The notes below the pieces were generated by a model. That model made no database searches. It worked only from the letters and a program-made list of their open reading frames with translations, and had not been told where the DNA came from. The position numbers and the translations under genes are program-made. A stretch of DNA of 64,000 bases, from the NCBI RefSeq assembly GCF_015645465.1, contig NZ_JADOEL010000003.1, positions 1-64,000 on the forward strand. The letters run 5' to 3'. This document shows positions 14,703-23,123 of this stretch, piece after piece. This stretch comes from Herminiimonas contaminans (lineage in GTDB: Bacteria; Pseudomonadota; Gammaproteobacteria; Burkholderiales; Burkholderiaceae_D). How positions within the stretch are numbered: the first letter of the stretch is position 1; every line of letters begins with the position of its first letter.

Positions 14703-15202
14703 AGGCGCTATCCATTCGCCAGCCCTGGGCCTGGCTTATCGTCAATGCAGACCTGTATCCGGATCCTAAGCGCATTGAGAACCGCACCTGGTCAACCAAA
14801 TTACGTAACCAGATCCTGATACATGCAGGTTTGAAGTTCGATCGCGCCGGCTATGACAGCGTCGTGGCCAGCCGTCCTGACCTGGTCGACGTCATGCCGG
14901 CACCGGCTGATTTCGAGCGCGGTGGCTTTGTAGGCATCGCGACGGTCGTGGACTGCGTTACAGAGTCGGATAGTTCCTGGTTCTTCGGGCCGCATGGGTT
15001 TGTTCTGGCTGATGTTGCGCCTTTTGCATTCAGTCCCCACCGCGGCCAACTTGGCTTCTTTGAGGTGCCAGCCATACCGAAAACCGCGTTTCCCGGCCTC
15101 TGGCGTACGTTCAGGGGCATGCCGTTCCAGGTATCGCTCAACGATATAGCGTCCTCGTGTTTTACGGTGCCGAACCTATCAGGGAGATTCCCTCATGAAT
15201 GA
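14699..15202 (+). CDS. ASCH-domain protein
   Basis: A 167-aa protein starting MKALSIRQPWAWLIVN with RIENRTW at about 24-30, the conserved opening of ASCH domains, which bind RNA or modified nucleosides; one ASCH protein (YqfB) hydrolyses N4-acetylcytidine. Later segments (RGGFVGIATVVDCV, FAFSPHRGQLGFFEVP) form the expected beta strands. It is coupled to the DUF5131 gene (ATGA), suggesting a two-part system acting on nucleic acid or nucleosides. The specific target is not visible. Confidence 0.8.
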   Translation: MKALSIRQPWAWLIVNADLYPDPKRIENRTWSTKLRNQILIHAGLKFDRAGYDSVVASRPDLVDVMPAPADFERGGFVGIATVVDCVTESDSSWFFGPHGFVLADVAPFAFSPHRGQLGFFEVPAIPKTAFPGLWRTFRGMPFQVSLNDIASSCFTVPNLSGRFPHE

Positions 15203-15524
15203 TAACTACGTCGCGCCCAATGGCGCTGCATACGCGCTCAAGATCGCCACACCGTCACCGGAGGTACTGCAGCGCCGGTTGAAGAGTGGAATCTACAACT
15301 ATGACATCGACCAGCTGCAGAAGCGCTGCTCCAAGTGTCGCGACCACTGGCCAGCTGATTCCGAATTCTTCTTTGCAGAGAAATGCAGCGCTGACGGCCT
15401 GAGTGAATGGTATAAGGCCTGCTACAAGGACTGGCGCTATCCGAAAGGCCGTAAGGCAGCGGTCGATGCGTCGGCCCCGCTGCCTTCAGCGCCGGCCGTT
15501 GCCCACGATTCTGCAACACAGTGA
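15195..15524 (+). CDS. Small zinc-finger-like phage protein, 109 aa
   Basis: Overlaps the ASCH gene by 8 bp. Residues 36-80 contain CSKCRDHWPADSEFF followed by further Cys (EKC...KAC), which resembles a treble-clef-like metal site seen beside HNH nucleases and in small phage proteins. The tail is low-complexity Ala/Pro/Ser. Probably binds a metal and perhaps nucleic acid. Family not certain. Confidence 0.55.
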   Translation: MNDNYVAPNGAAYALKIATPSPEVLQRRLKSGIYNYDIDQLQKRCSKCRDHWPADSEFFFAEKCSADGLSEWYKACYKDWRYPKGRKAAVDASAPLPSAPAVAHDSATQ

Positions 15525-15703
15525 CGGCCGTGCCTACTGCCGAGCAGTCTTCCCCCGTACCCCCTGCAAAGAATCAGGGCGGGAACAAGAGCCAAGCTTC
15601 AAGGGAAGGGGGGCGATATAGCCAAATTCTATCGATGGGAGCCACGCAGAGCGCAAATAAGCTGTGGATTTCAGTGGATAACTTGCTAAGTCATTGTTTT
15701 TAG
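15521..15703 (+). CDS. Possible small protein at the end of the early operon
   Basis: A GTG at 15521 overlaps the previous stop (GTGA), which is how most genes of this operon are linked. The 60-aa product is polar and low in recognisable structure, and its 3' part crosses the first DnaA-box-like motifs. It may be spurious or a remnant. Function unknown. Confidence 0.25.
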   Translation: MTAVPTAEQSSPVPPAKNQGGNKSQASREGGRYSQILSMGATQSANKLWISVDNLLSHCF

Positions 15704-16040
15704 AAAGGGTTGCTCCCACAGGTCATGTGTGTTTTTCCATGAAATAGATTCAATTTTCCATAGGTGGCAAAAATTGAATGCTCGTTCTTTATCTCTTTAT
15801 TTCTCTCTCTAAATAATTGAATAGAAAGAAGAATAAGAGGAGAGGAAACGCAAAAAACACCGAGGGAGTGTATCCACAGGTTAACGATGGCAATCCACAG
15901 GTAAACCGAATGCACAAAAAAGCGTCCACGAATTTCAGTTACAGAAACTGCCGATTCTGTGGATGACGTAAAGCAAGCTTTTATTGTGGAATCAACGAGT
16001 TAAGCGTGCCTGGGGATGCGTCCACAGTTCCACAGCTTGC
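15655..16040. other. Non-coding region with DnaA-box-like motifs and AT-rich tract (possible origin)
   Basis: The heptamer TGTGGAT or its complement ATCCACA occurs at 15663-15669, 15872-15878, 15893-15899 and 15958-15964, with weaker relatives at 15673-15681 (AGTGGATAA), 15984-15992 and 16020-16034. The two central copies are part of a direct repeat ATCCACAGGT spaced exactly 21 bp. Between them lies an AT-rich, strand-biased pyrimidine/purine tract (about 15770-15850) that could unwind. This combination is like a DnaA-dependent origin. The same repeats could instead be arm sites for the adjacent tyrosine recombinase. Apart from the doubtful ORF at 15521, no convincing gene is present between 15,525 and 16,094. 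Confidence 0.5.
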
Positions 16041-16094
16041 GCTGCGCCTGGTTACCTGGTGCAGACGATTATTTAGTGAGAGTGAGACGATTTG

Positions 16095-17093
16095 ATGAAT
16101 GACCTGATTCAAAAATTTAGCGACTGGAAGCGGCACAACGAAGGCAAGTCAAAGCGGACGGTCGATTCATATTCAGCTGCCCTGGTGCGCCTGGAAGTGT
16201 TCCTGGAAGGCCGTTCCCTGACTGCAGTGACGACTGACGATCTGGATCTGTACACCGGCCTCTGGCTACATAAGCAGGGTGTGATGGCAGTTGGCCGTCG
16301 ACCGTATGTCGCTGCAGTGCGTGAATTCTATAAATGGCTGACAAGCAAAAAGCTGATCGAAGCCAATCCGGCCCTTTCGATTACCTATCCCACGGCCGGG
16401 CGCAAGCTGCCATCCATGATGTCGCTGGATAGCGCAGAAAAAATTATGTGGGCGCCAGACTTCTCAACGTTCGCCGGTGTCCGTGATGCTGCAATCCTGT
16501 CGCTGCTGCTTGGCTGTGGCCTGCGCCGTGAGGGTGTCTCCTGCCTGAATGAATCGAACCTGATTACGTCCGAATACAAGGGGGATCGTCGCTACATTCT
16601 GAAGGTGATTGAAAAGGGCGATAAAGAACGATCGCTGCCGGTGCCACGTGAGGCCGATATGGTTCTGCGACTGTATCTGGAGCATGAGGATCTGCAGCGT
16701 ATTGATCGTACCTTGCCTAACGGTGACAAGGTCCTGTTTGTGTCGCTTAACAACATGACAGTGCCGGCGCATGCCTATATCGGCGAAGAGCGACGTATGG
16801 CGCCGCGCGCGATATGGGAGGTGGTGCGCAAGTACGGCCGCAAAGCAGGTATTCCAGAAAGCCAAATGCACCCGCACGCATTGCGTCACCTATTCGGCAC
16901 CGAGCTGGCAGAGTCGGACGTCGATCTGCTGATCAGGCAAGAGCTGCTGGGACATGAGGATCCCAAGTCGACCGCGATCTACACCCACCTGGCCATGCGC
17001 AAAAAAATGGCCGAGGCAGATCGGGCCAATCCATTTACCAAGATCCGGACGCCAGTCGGCGATCTGATTTCAAAGCTTCGCCGTCCTTCCTGA
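16095..17093 (+). CDS. XerC/XerD-like tyrosine recombinase
   Basis: A 332-aa enzyme with a complete two-domain layout: N-terminal SAM-like core-binding domain (1-100) and a catalytic domain with Arg144 (CGLRREG), Lys174 (EKGDKER), His261/Arg264 (HPHALRH), His287 (LGHED) and nucleophile Tyr296 (TAIYTH). It is phage/plasmid-like in sequence rather than the chromosomal xerC or xerD. Located just after the origin-like region; it could integrate the element, or resolve multimers of a circular form. ATG 16095 is preferred to the TTG three bases upstream. Confidence 0.8.
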   Translation: MNDLIQKFSDWKRHNEGKSKRTVDSYSAALVRLEVFLEGRSLTAVTTDDLDLYTGLWLHKQGVMAVGRRPYVAAVREFYKWLTSKKLIEANPALSITYPTAGRKLPSMMSLDSAEKIMWAPDFSTFAGVRDAAILSLLLGCGLRREGVSCLNESNLITSEYKGDRRYILKVIEKGDKERSLPVPREADMVLRLYLEHEDLQRIDRTLPNGDKVLFVSLNNMTVPAHAYIGEERRMAPRAIWEVVRKYGRKAGIPESQMHPHALRHLFGTELAESDVDLLIRQELLGHEDPKSTAIYTHLAMRKKMAEADRANPFTKIRTPVGDLISKLRRPS

Positions 17094-17124
17094 CGGGATC
17101 TTAATTTTTTAGCGAGACATTGCC

Positions 17125-17265
17125 ATGGCCGCATCCGGACATCCAAACGCCGCACACAACTCACCATATATGCGGCGTGTGCCAAAACCTTATACATGCA
17201 TCTACAGAGTGACAGCTATCGATGAAATGAAGCATTCCCGCGTGCCTCCCAACTTCACCCAATAA
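17125..17265 (+). CDS. Possible small ORF, 46 aa
   Basis: ATG at 17125 in the 188-bp gap after the tyrosine recombinase. The peptide (ending HSRVPPNFTQ) has no recognisable feature, and the upstream AGCGAGA is only a weak RBS. Listed because the gap holds nothing else convincing. Confidence 0.2.
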   Translation: MAASGHPNAAHNSPYMRRVPKPYTCIYRVTAIDEMKHSRVPPNFTQ

Positions 17266-17281
17266 CGGCCTAACTCAGATC

Positions 17282-17920
17282 ATGCGACATACAACTAACC
17301 CTCAAGGCTCCCTGTTCCCTGACCTTCGCGGTCTGTCAGAAAGCGAAACTGATGCGCCTGCTGCAGAGGCTACAGACGCGCCTGAACAGCATGTAAAGCG
17401 AAACTCAGCCACCGGAATTGCAATGATGGTGCAGCAGTTGACCTCCCCAGCATCACCCCTGGCACCAAGTTCTAAGAGGGTGGGGGGTCGGCAAGGAAGT
17501 AAGGCCCCGGCCGGTGGGAGGGGCGGGTACCAAGATAAATGCGATGTTTTTCAGATTCGGGCGGGGGTAAAAAAAACGGACGATCCGCGGCTCGATGAGC
17601 TGTATGCCATGGGCATGCAGCAATACTGGCTGGATGTGGCCGAGTTTTTAGGTGTGGATGCCTTCCTGGGGATGTGGCGCGTTCTTGACGCGCACCGAGA
17701 CACGATGCCGGACGCCGGCGGCCGCGGCGCCTCAATGTCGCCAACGCTCAGACCATACTCAAACTACCTTAAATTTCAGAAAAACCGCTTTGTAGAAAAC
17801 CTCGCACGGCAGGGAGTGCCGCCAAGCGAGATACAAAAAAGGGTGCAAACCCAGCTGTGTGAAAAGATCTCGATAAATCACATATACCGTTTGAACAAGA
17901 AGAATAAGATCAAGCGATGA
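17282..17920 (+). CDS. Hypothetical protein coupled to the serine recombinase
   Basis: A 212-aa protein. Residues 1-95 are low complexity (Ala/Glu/Ser, then Gly/Arg-rich). From about residue 100 it is helical and folded-looking (LYAMGMQQYWLDVAEFLGVDAFLGMWRVLD), ending in a basic segment with a possible helix-turn-helix-like end (SINHIYRLNKKNK), faintly like Mor-type activators. It overlaps the serine recombinase by ATGA, so the pair is translated together; an accessory or directionality role is plausible. An A8 run at about 17,569-17,576 is a potential slippage site. No family recognised. Confidence 0.55.
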   Translation: MRHTTNPQGSLFPDLRGLSESETDAPAAEATDAPEQHVKRNSATGIAMMVQQLTSPASPLAPSSKRVGGRQGSKAPAGGRGGYQDKCDVFQIRAGVKKTDDPRLDELYAMGMQQYWLDVAEFLGVDAFLGMWRVLDAHRDTMPDAGGRGASMSPTLRPYSNYLKFQKNRFVENLARQGVPPSEIQKRVQTQLCEKISINHIYRLNKKNKIKR

Positions 17921-19491
17921 TCCAGAAGACAGCAATTATTTATTTACGCGTCAGCTCTGCTCAGCAAGCAAAAAGTCAGTTACCGATCGAAAGTCAATTG
18001 CAACATGCTCACGCCAAGGCGATCGAGCTTGGCGCGACTGTAGTCCGTGTTTTTACCGATAACGGAATCTCTGGACGGACTGATAAGCGGCAGGATTTCC
18101 AGGACGCTATCGCATATTGCGAGCTCTACAAACCCGACTATTTTATTGCCTGGGATACGGCGCGTTTTGCGCGCAACAGGATCGATGCTGCGATCTATAA
18201 ACGGGACTTGCGCAAGATTGGTACCGATGTCGTCTATGTATCGATGTCGATCGACAGCAAAACAGACGAAGGCTGGTTTGTAGAGGCACTGCTGGAGGTG
18301 ATGGACGAGAGTACTTCACGTCGCATCAGCAAAGATACCAAGCGCAGCATGATCAAAAACGCCCAGGAGGGATTTTTCAACGGTGGCCGTGTGCCATTTG
18401 GCTATCGGGTCGAGCAAGTGGGCCAGCGTCGTCGTATGGCGATTCAAGATGATGAAGCGATGCTTGTCCGTGAAATTTTTCGACTGTGCGAGAAAGGAAT
18501 GGGTTCTGGTGCGATCGCAATTAGCTTGAACAAAGACGGGCGACTGAACCGCGGCAAAAAATGGGCCAAAAGCAACGTTACATATCTATTGAAAAATCAG
18601 ACTTACACCGGGCATACCGTTTTTGGGCGCCGAAAGCATCACGCCCTTGCCCTGGAGCCAGAAGAGAACTGGATCCGGACAAAAAGTCATCCGGCGATTA
18701 TCGAAGAAAGTACTTTTATGAAAATACAGAATGCTATTTCCGACCGTGCACCGTTGGTGGACACCGGTAGTCCGCATAGTCAGCATTTTTTCACCGGCAT
18801 GATGCGTTGTGGTCAATGTGATTGCGCTATGCATATAGCTAGCGGCACCGGCCGCGGCAAGGTGTACCACTACTACATTTGCGCGAATGCAAAAAAACAT
18901 CAAGGCTGCAAGGGACGCAGAGTAAATGCCACCGAAGTCGACGATTATCTGATCCAGGTCATGCTGGATGAGGTCCTGACACGTGATCGAGTGCGGACAA
19001 TCGTGCGTGAAATTCAAAGTGAGGCCAGCAAGTGGTGGTCAGATCGGGAGAAGCGCCGCGCCAACATCGTCGCCGAGATCCGCATGTGTGAAAAGAAACG
19101 CAGCAAGCTTTTTGAAATTCTTGAGCTGCATGGCAAAGATGCGCCTAACCTTGGCGATTTGACGGAGCGCATGCGTGAATTGAAGCAGCAGATCGAAAAC
19201 TGGGAGATAAACCTGATTGCGCTGGAAGCAGAAGCAGATCCAGTGCTTGATATCAGCGAAAAGGATATCGTTGACGCTGCAGATACATTAAGGGGATTGG
19301 TGCTGAATTGTGAGGATCCAGTGACACTACGCACATTCTTCAGCTCGTTTGTGAAGAGGGTAGTACTAGAAGCCGATAAAGTCGTTATTGAATACGACTC
19401 TTCGAAACTAATGAACCACGAAACATCCGTGGTTCATAGTAAGAATAAGTGGCTCCCCGACCTGGACTCGAACCAGGGACCTGCGGATTAA
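17917..19491 (+). CDS. Large serine recombinase (site-specific integrase)
   Basis: A 524-aa recombinase. Resolvase-type catalytic domain 1-150 with nucleophile Ser in YLRVSS (about residue 13), then Recombinase domain (GRVPFGYRV...., about 157-270), a zinc ribbon (Cys298, Cys301, Cys322, Cys331) and a coiled coil with Glu/Lys-rich sequence (about 355-435). These enzymes insert circular DNA at an attachment site without host factors. The last 13 codons (from Trp512) and the stop are supplied by the host tRNA-Asn gene on the other strand. It lies at the prophage edge, so it is the best candidate for the enzyme that inserted the element here. Confidence 0.9.
   Translation: MIQKTAIIYLRVSSAQQAKSQLPIESQLQHAHAKAIELGATVVRVFTDNGISGRTDKRQDFQDAIAYCELYKPDYFIAWDTARFARNRIDAAIYKRDLRKIGTDVVYVSMSIDSKTDEGWFVEALLEVMDESTSRRISKDTKRSMIKNAQEGFFNGGRVPFGYRVEQVGQRRRMAIQDDEAMLVREIFRLCEKGMGSGAIAISLNKDGRLNRGKKWAKSNVTYLLKNQTYTGHTVFGRRKHHALALEPEENWIRTKSHPAIIEESTFMKIQNAISDRAPLVDTGSPHSQHFFTGMMRCGQCDCAMHIASGTGRGKVYHYYICANAKKHQGCKGRRVNATEVDDYLIQVMLDEVLTRDRVRTIVREIQSEASKWWSDREKRRANIVAEIRMCEKKRSKLFEILELHGKDAPNLGDLTERMRELKQQIENWEINLIALEAEADPVLDISEKDIVDAADTLRGLVLNCEDPVTLRTFFSSFVKRVVLEADKVVIEYDSSKLMNHETSVVHSKNKWLPDLDSNQGPAD
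19411..19437. repeat. Perfect 10-bp inverted repeat near the attachment site
   Basis: ATGAACCACG (19411-19420) and CGTGGTTCAT (19428-19437) are exact reverse complements around a 7-nt loop, inside the 3' end of the serine recombinase and 12 bp from the tRNA. It could be a binding site for the recombinase or a terminator-like hairpin for the leftward tRNA transcript (no strong T-run). Confidence 0.6.
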
Positions 19492-19525
19492 CAGTCCGTC
19501 GCTCTACCGACTGAGCTATCAGGGA
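19450..19525 (-). tRNA. tRNA-Asn (GTT)
   Basis: 76-nt cloverleaf on the minus strand. Acceptor arms TCCCTGA and TCGGGGA pair (one G-T), D-arm GCTC/GAGC, anticodon loop CTGTTAA with anticodon GTT, T-arm CCTGG/CCAGG with TTCGAGT, discriminator G and encoded CCA at 19450-19452. The 3' end faces the prophage, the usual arrangement for elements inserted in a tRNA gene that keep it intact. The stop codon of the serine recombinase on the other strand falls on the anticodon. Confidence 0.95.
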
Positions 19526-19536
19526 ACAGAAGCGAG

Positions 19537-19565
19537 ATTATGTATCAAGAACTCTCACTTGTCAA
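19537..19565 (-). promoter_or_regulatory. Sigma-70 promoter for tRNA-Asn
   Basis: On the minus strand TTGACA (19565-19560) and CATAAT (19542-19537) are separated by 17 bp, and the -10 box ends 11 bp before the tRNA 5' end. The -35 is a perfect match and the -10 matches 5 of 6. Confidence 0.8.
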
Positions 19566-19571
19566 AGCTTT

Positions 19572-19612
19572 CGCGATAAATTTCTTTGTTTTTTGCAAAA
19601 ATATTTATCGCG
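19572..19612. repeat. Long-loop inverted repeat after tyrB
   Basis: CGCGATAAAT (19572-19581) and ATTTATCGCG (19603-19612) are perfect complements with a 21-nt AT-rich loop, just downstream of the aminotransferase stop. It may act as its transcription terminator, but there is no clear T-run on that strand. Confidence 0.45.
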
Positions 19613-19628
19613 CTTTTACTACTACGTA

Positions 19629-20843
19629 TTAAATGACCTTCGCGATTGCGCCAACGACGTAATCGATGTTGCGTGTGTTCAAAGCTGCGACGCAGATACG
19701 GCCAGTGTCGATAGCGTAGATCGAGTATTCGTCACGCAGGCGATTGACTTGTTCTTTGGTCAGGCCAGAGTACGAGAACATGCCGCGTTGCTGAATAACG
19801 AAGTCGAAGTTGTGCGCTGGTGCTTGCTCTTTCAACTTCTGTACGAATGCTTGACGCATGTCACGGATACGTACGCGCATGTCAGCCAGCTCTTGTTCCC
19901 ACAGTGCACGCAGTTCAGGTGTTGCCAGTGCGGTTGCAACGACTTGGCCGCCGTGGATAGGTGGGTTGGAGTAGTTGGTGCGGATGACGCGTTTCAATTG
20001 CGACAGGACGCGTGCTGCTTCTTCTGCGCTGACTGCAACGATGCTCAATGCGCCTACACGTTCGCCGTACAGCGAGAACGATTTGGAGAAGGAGTTCGAA
20101 ACGAATACCGGGCCGCCAGCTTCTGCGAATTGACGAACTACTTTGCCGTCGGATTCGATGCCGTCGCCAAAGCCTTGGTAAGCCATGTCGAGGAATGGGA
20201 TCAGGCCGCGTTTCAATACGACTTCAATGACTTGCGCCCATTGTGCGTCGGTCAGGTCTGCGCCGGTTGGGTTGTGGCAGCAAGCGTGCAACAGAACGAT
20301 GGAGCCGCTTGGGATCGAGTTCAGGGTGTCCAGCATGCCGCTGAAGTTCACGCCGCGGGTTGCTGCGTCGTAGTATGGGTAGTTGTTAACTACGAAGCCA
20401 GCCGATTCAAACAGTGCGCGGTGGTTTTCCCAGCTTGGATCGCTGATCCAGACTTGTGCATTAGGTGCGAAGCGTTTCAGGAAGTCAGCGCCCAGTTTCA
20501 ATGCGCCGGTGCCGCCGATTGCTTGCGCGGTCACTGCACGTTTTTCCTTGACTACTGCGCTATCGGCACCAAATACGAGTTCTTGTACTGCTTTGTCGTA
20601 AGCAGCCAGGCCGTCGATAGGCAGGTAACCGCGTGGCGACAGTTTTTCTGCCAGCAGTACTTCGGCTTTACGTACGCATTCCAACAGTGGCAACTTACCG
20701 TTGTCGTCGTTGTATACGCCGACACCAAGATTGATTTTGTTTGGATTCTTGTCAGCATTGAATGCTTCGGTAATACCAAGAATCGGGTCACGGGGCGCCA
20801 TTTCGATGGCGTTGAGGAGCGAAGCAGGAAGAGGTGCGTTCAT
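19629..20843 (-). CDS. tyrB: Aromatic/aspartate aminotransferase (TyrB/AspC family)
   Basis: A 404-aa class I/II PLP-dependent aminotransferase of the AspC/TyrB type, transferring amino groups between aspartate or aromatic amino acids and 2-oxoglutarate. Visible motifs: LGVGVYNDDNGKLP near the N-terminus, HNPTG (about 188-192), the PLP-lysine region NSFSKSFSLYGERVGAL (about 248-264) and RGMFSYSGL with the family's C-terminal arginine region. The ATG at 20843 gives the normal length; a longer frame upstream adds non-conserved residues. It diverges from uvrB over 117 bp. Aspartate versus aromatic preference cannot be told, so the symbol is a best guess. Confidence 0.85.
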   Translation of the reverse strand: MNAPLPASLLNAIEMAPRDPILGITEAFNADKNPNKINLGVGVYNDDNGKLPLLECVRKAEVLLAEKLSPRGYLPIDGLAAYDKAVQELVFGADSAVVKEKRAVTAQAIGGTGALKLGADFLKRFAPNAQVWISDPSWENHRALFESAGFVVNNYPYYDAATRGVNFSGMLDTLNSIPSGSIVLLHACCHNPTGADLTDAQWAQVIEVVLKRGLIPFLDMAYQGFGDGIESDGKVVRQFAEAGGPVFVSNSFSKSFSLYGERVGALSIVAVSAEEAARVLSQLKRVIRTNYSNPPIHGGQVVATALATPELRALWEQELADMRVRIRDMRQAFVQKLKEQAPAHNFDFVIQQRGMFSYSGLTKEQVNRLRDEYSIYAIDTGRICVAALNTRNIDYVVGAIAKVI

Positions 20844-20960
20844 CGTGATAACATCAAAAGTTAGCTGCAAACGGTGGTGTTGCAGACGGGTTGTATGAAG
20901 CGCAAGGCCAAAAGTCTTGCGGGAAATGCGACTCACTATTTTACCAAAGGTCGGATTTAA

Positions 20961-23057
20961 ATGGCTGATTTATCCCAGGTTTCCAATCCAGTTGACGAAT
21001 CGAAAATCGTTACCTTCCCGAACTCCCCGTTTCGCCTGCATCAGCCGTTCCCGCCGGCAGGGGATCAGCCGACTGCGATTGCGAAATTGGCCGAAGGCAT
21101 CGAAGATGGTCTGTTTTACCAGACGCTGCTGGGCGTAACCGGTTCCGGCAAGACTTATACAGTTGCTAACGTGATCGCCCGCATGGGGCGTCCGGCCATC
21201 GTGTTTGCGCCTAACAAGACGCTGGCGGCACAGTTATATAGTGAATTCCGCGAGTTTTTCCCGGAAAACGCGGTCGAGTACTTCGTCAGTTACTACGATT
21301 ATTACCAGCCGGAAGCATACGTACCGCAGCGCGACTTGTTCATTGAGAAAGATTCGTCCATCAATGAGCACATCGAGCAGATGCGCCTGTCCTGTACCAA
21401 ATCGCTGATGGAACGGCGCGATGTGGTGATTATTGCGACGGTGTCGGCGATTTACGGTATCGGTAACCCGAGCGAATACCACCAGATGATCCTGACCTTG
21501 CGTGCCAAGGACAAGGTTAGCCAGCGTGATGTGATTGCGCGCCTGATCGCGATGCAATACACGCGCAACGAGGTCGATTTTGGTCGCGGTACCTTCCGCG
21601 TACGCGGCGACACTATAGATATCTTCCCGGCCGAGCATGCCGAGCTGGCGATCCGGCTGGAGATGTTTGATGACGAGATTGAAAGTTTACAGCTGTTTGA
21701 CCCGCTGACCGGCCGCGTCAAACAGAAGATCCCGCGCTTTACCGTATACCCAGGTTCGCATTACGTGACGCCGCGTGCCACCGTGCTGCGCGCGATCGAA
21801 ACGATTAAGGATGAATTGCGCGAGCGTCTGGAGTTCTTCCGCCAGGAAAGCAAGCTGGTAGAAGAGCAGCGCCTAGAGCAGCGTACCCGTTTCGACCTGG
21901 AAATGATGCAGGAAATCGGCTTTACCAAAGGCATCGAAAACTATTCACGCCACCTGAGCGGCGCCAAGGCGGGCGATCCGCCGCCGACGTTGGTGGACTA
22001 CCTGCCGCAGGATGCGCTGATGTTTATGGATGAGTCGCACGTCCTGATGGGCCAGCTCAACGGTATGTATAACGGCGATAGGGCACGTAAAACCAATCTG
22101 GTCGATTACGGCTTCCGTTTGCCGTCGGCACTGGATAACCGGCCGCTGCGCTTCGATGAGTTCGAAGGCAAGATGCGGCAGATGGTGTTCGTCTCGGCAA
22201 CACCTGCTGACTACGAGAATACACATGCCGACCAGGTGGTCGAGCAGGTGGTACGTCCTACCGGCCTGGTCGATCCGATTATCAGCGTGCGTCCGGCGTC
22301 GACTCAGGTAGATGACCTGATGTCGGAGATTACCGATCGCGTGAAGAAGAATGAGCGCGTACTGGTGACCACGCTGACCAAGCGTATGGCCGAGCAATTG
22401 ACAGAGTTCCTGACGGATAACGGCGTGAAGGTGCGTTACCTGCACAGCGATATCGATACGGTTGAACGGGTCGAGATCATCCGCGATTTGCGCCTGGGTA
22501 CGTTCGACGTTTTGGTCGGGATTAACTTATTGCGCGAAGGGCTGGATTTGCCTGAGGTGTCTTTGGTGGCGATTCTGGATGCGGACAAGGAAGGCTTTTT
22601 GCGTTCCGAGCGCAGCCTGATCCAGACCATAGGCCGTGCCGCGCGTAACCTGAGCGGGATGGCGATACTGTATGGCGACAAGGTCACCGACTCCATGCGC
22701 CGCGCCATCGATGAAACCGAGCGTCGTCGCGCCAAGCAGATTGCTTTCAATGCGGCGAATAACATCACGCCTATGGGTATCAAAAAGAATATCCGTGAGT
22801 TGATCGATGGCGTCTACAGTCCGCAGGAAGCGCGCCTCGAGTTGCAGGTTGCGCAGGAGCACGCCAAATATGAGGCGATGAGCGAGAAGCAGGTCAGCAA
22901 GGAAATCAAACGCCTGGAAAAACAAATGCTGGTGCATGCGAAGAACCTGGAGTTTGAAAAGGCGGCGCAGATGCGTGATCAGTTGCGCATCCTCAAAGAG
23001 CAGCTGTTTGGCGCGCCGGGCGCTGATAACGTCACACCGCTGGCGGGTAATCAATAG
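20961..23057 (+). CDS. uvrB: UvrABC system protein B
   Basis: 698-aa excision-repair helicase that receives damaged DNA from UvrA and recruits UvrC. Walker A GVTGSGKT (about 58-65), the beta-hairpin region [13 protein letters not shown] (about 110-122), MFMDESHVL (Walker B region), helicase motifs VSATP and QTIGRAARN, and a C-terminal UvrC-binding UVR domain ([22 protein letters not shown] in two parts). Length is normal. It starts at the first ATG after the divergent tyrB and is followed closely by the uracil-glycosylase-like gene. Confidence 0.97.
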   Translation: MADLSQVSNPVDESKIVTFPNSPFRLHQPFPPAGDQPTAIAKLAEGIEDGLFYQTLLGVTGSGKTYTVANVIARMGRPAIVFAPNKTLAAQLYSEFREFFPENAVEYFVSYYDYYQPEAYVPQRDLFIEKDSSINEHIEQMRLSCTKSLMERRDVVIIATVSAIYGIGNPSEYHQMILTLRAKDKVSQRDVIARLIAMQYTRNEVDFGRGTFRVRGDTIDIFPAEHAELAIRLEMFDDEIESLQLFDPLTGRVKQKIPRFTVYPGSHYVTPRATVLRAIETIKDELRERLEFFRQESKLVEEQRLEQRTRFDLEMMQEIGFTKGIENYSRHLSGAKAGDPPPTLVDYLPQDALMFMDESHVLMGQLNGMYNGDRARKTNLVDYGFRLPSALDNRPLRFDEFEGKMRQMVFVSATPADYENTHADQVVEQVVRPTGLVDPIISVRPASTQVDDLMSEITDRVKKNERVLVTTLTKRMAEQLTEFLTDNGVKVRYLHSDIDTVERVEIIRDLRLGTFDVLVGINLLREGLDLPEVSLVAILDADKEGFLRSERSLIQTIGRAARNLSGMAILYGDKVTDSMRRAIDETERRRAKQIAFNAANNITPMGIKKNIRELIDGVYSPQEARLELQVAQEHAKYEAMSEKQVSKEIKRLEKQMLVHAKNLEFEKAAQMRDQLRILKEQLFGAPGADNVTPLAGNQ

Positions 23058-23123
23058 TGATTTAGGCTTGTGTCGGGCGAACTAGCGGCTACAATCGCTG
23101 CTTCGCCCGCTCGCTATCAAGCT

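Noticed and set aside
15700-15915. 71-codon minus-strand frame in the origin-like region
   Set aside because: Lies in repeated AT-rich non-coding DNA; no RBS; composition driven by the AT-rich tract.
19593-20864. Long plus-strand frame opposite tyrB
   Set aside because: It runs antisense to a clear aminotransferase with all family motifs; its composition (many Cys, Val, Phe, Gln) is that of a shadow frame.
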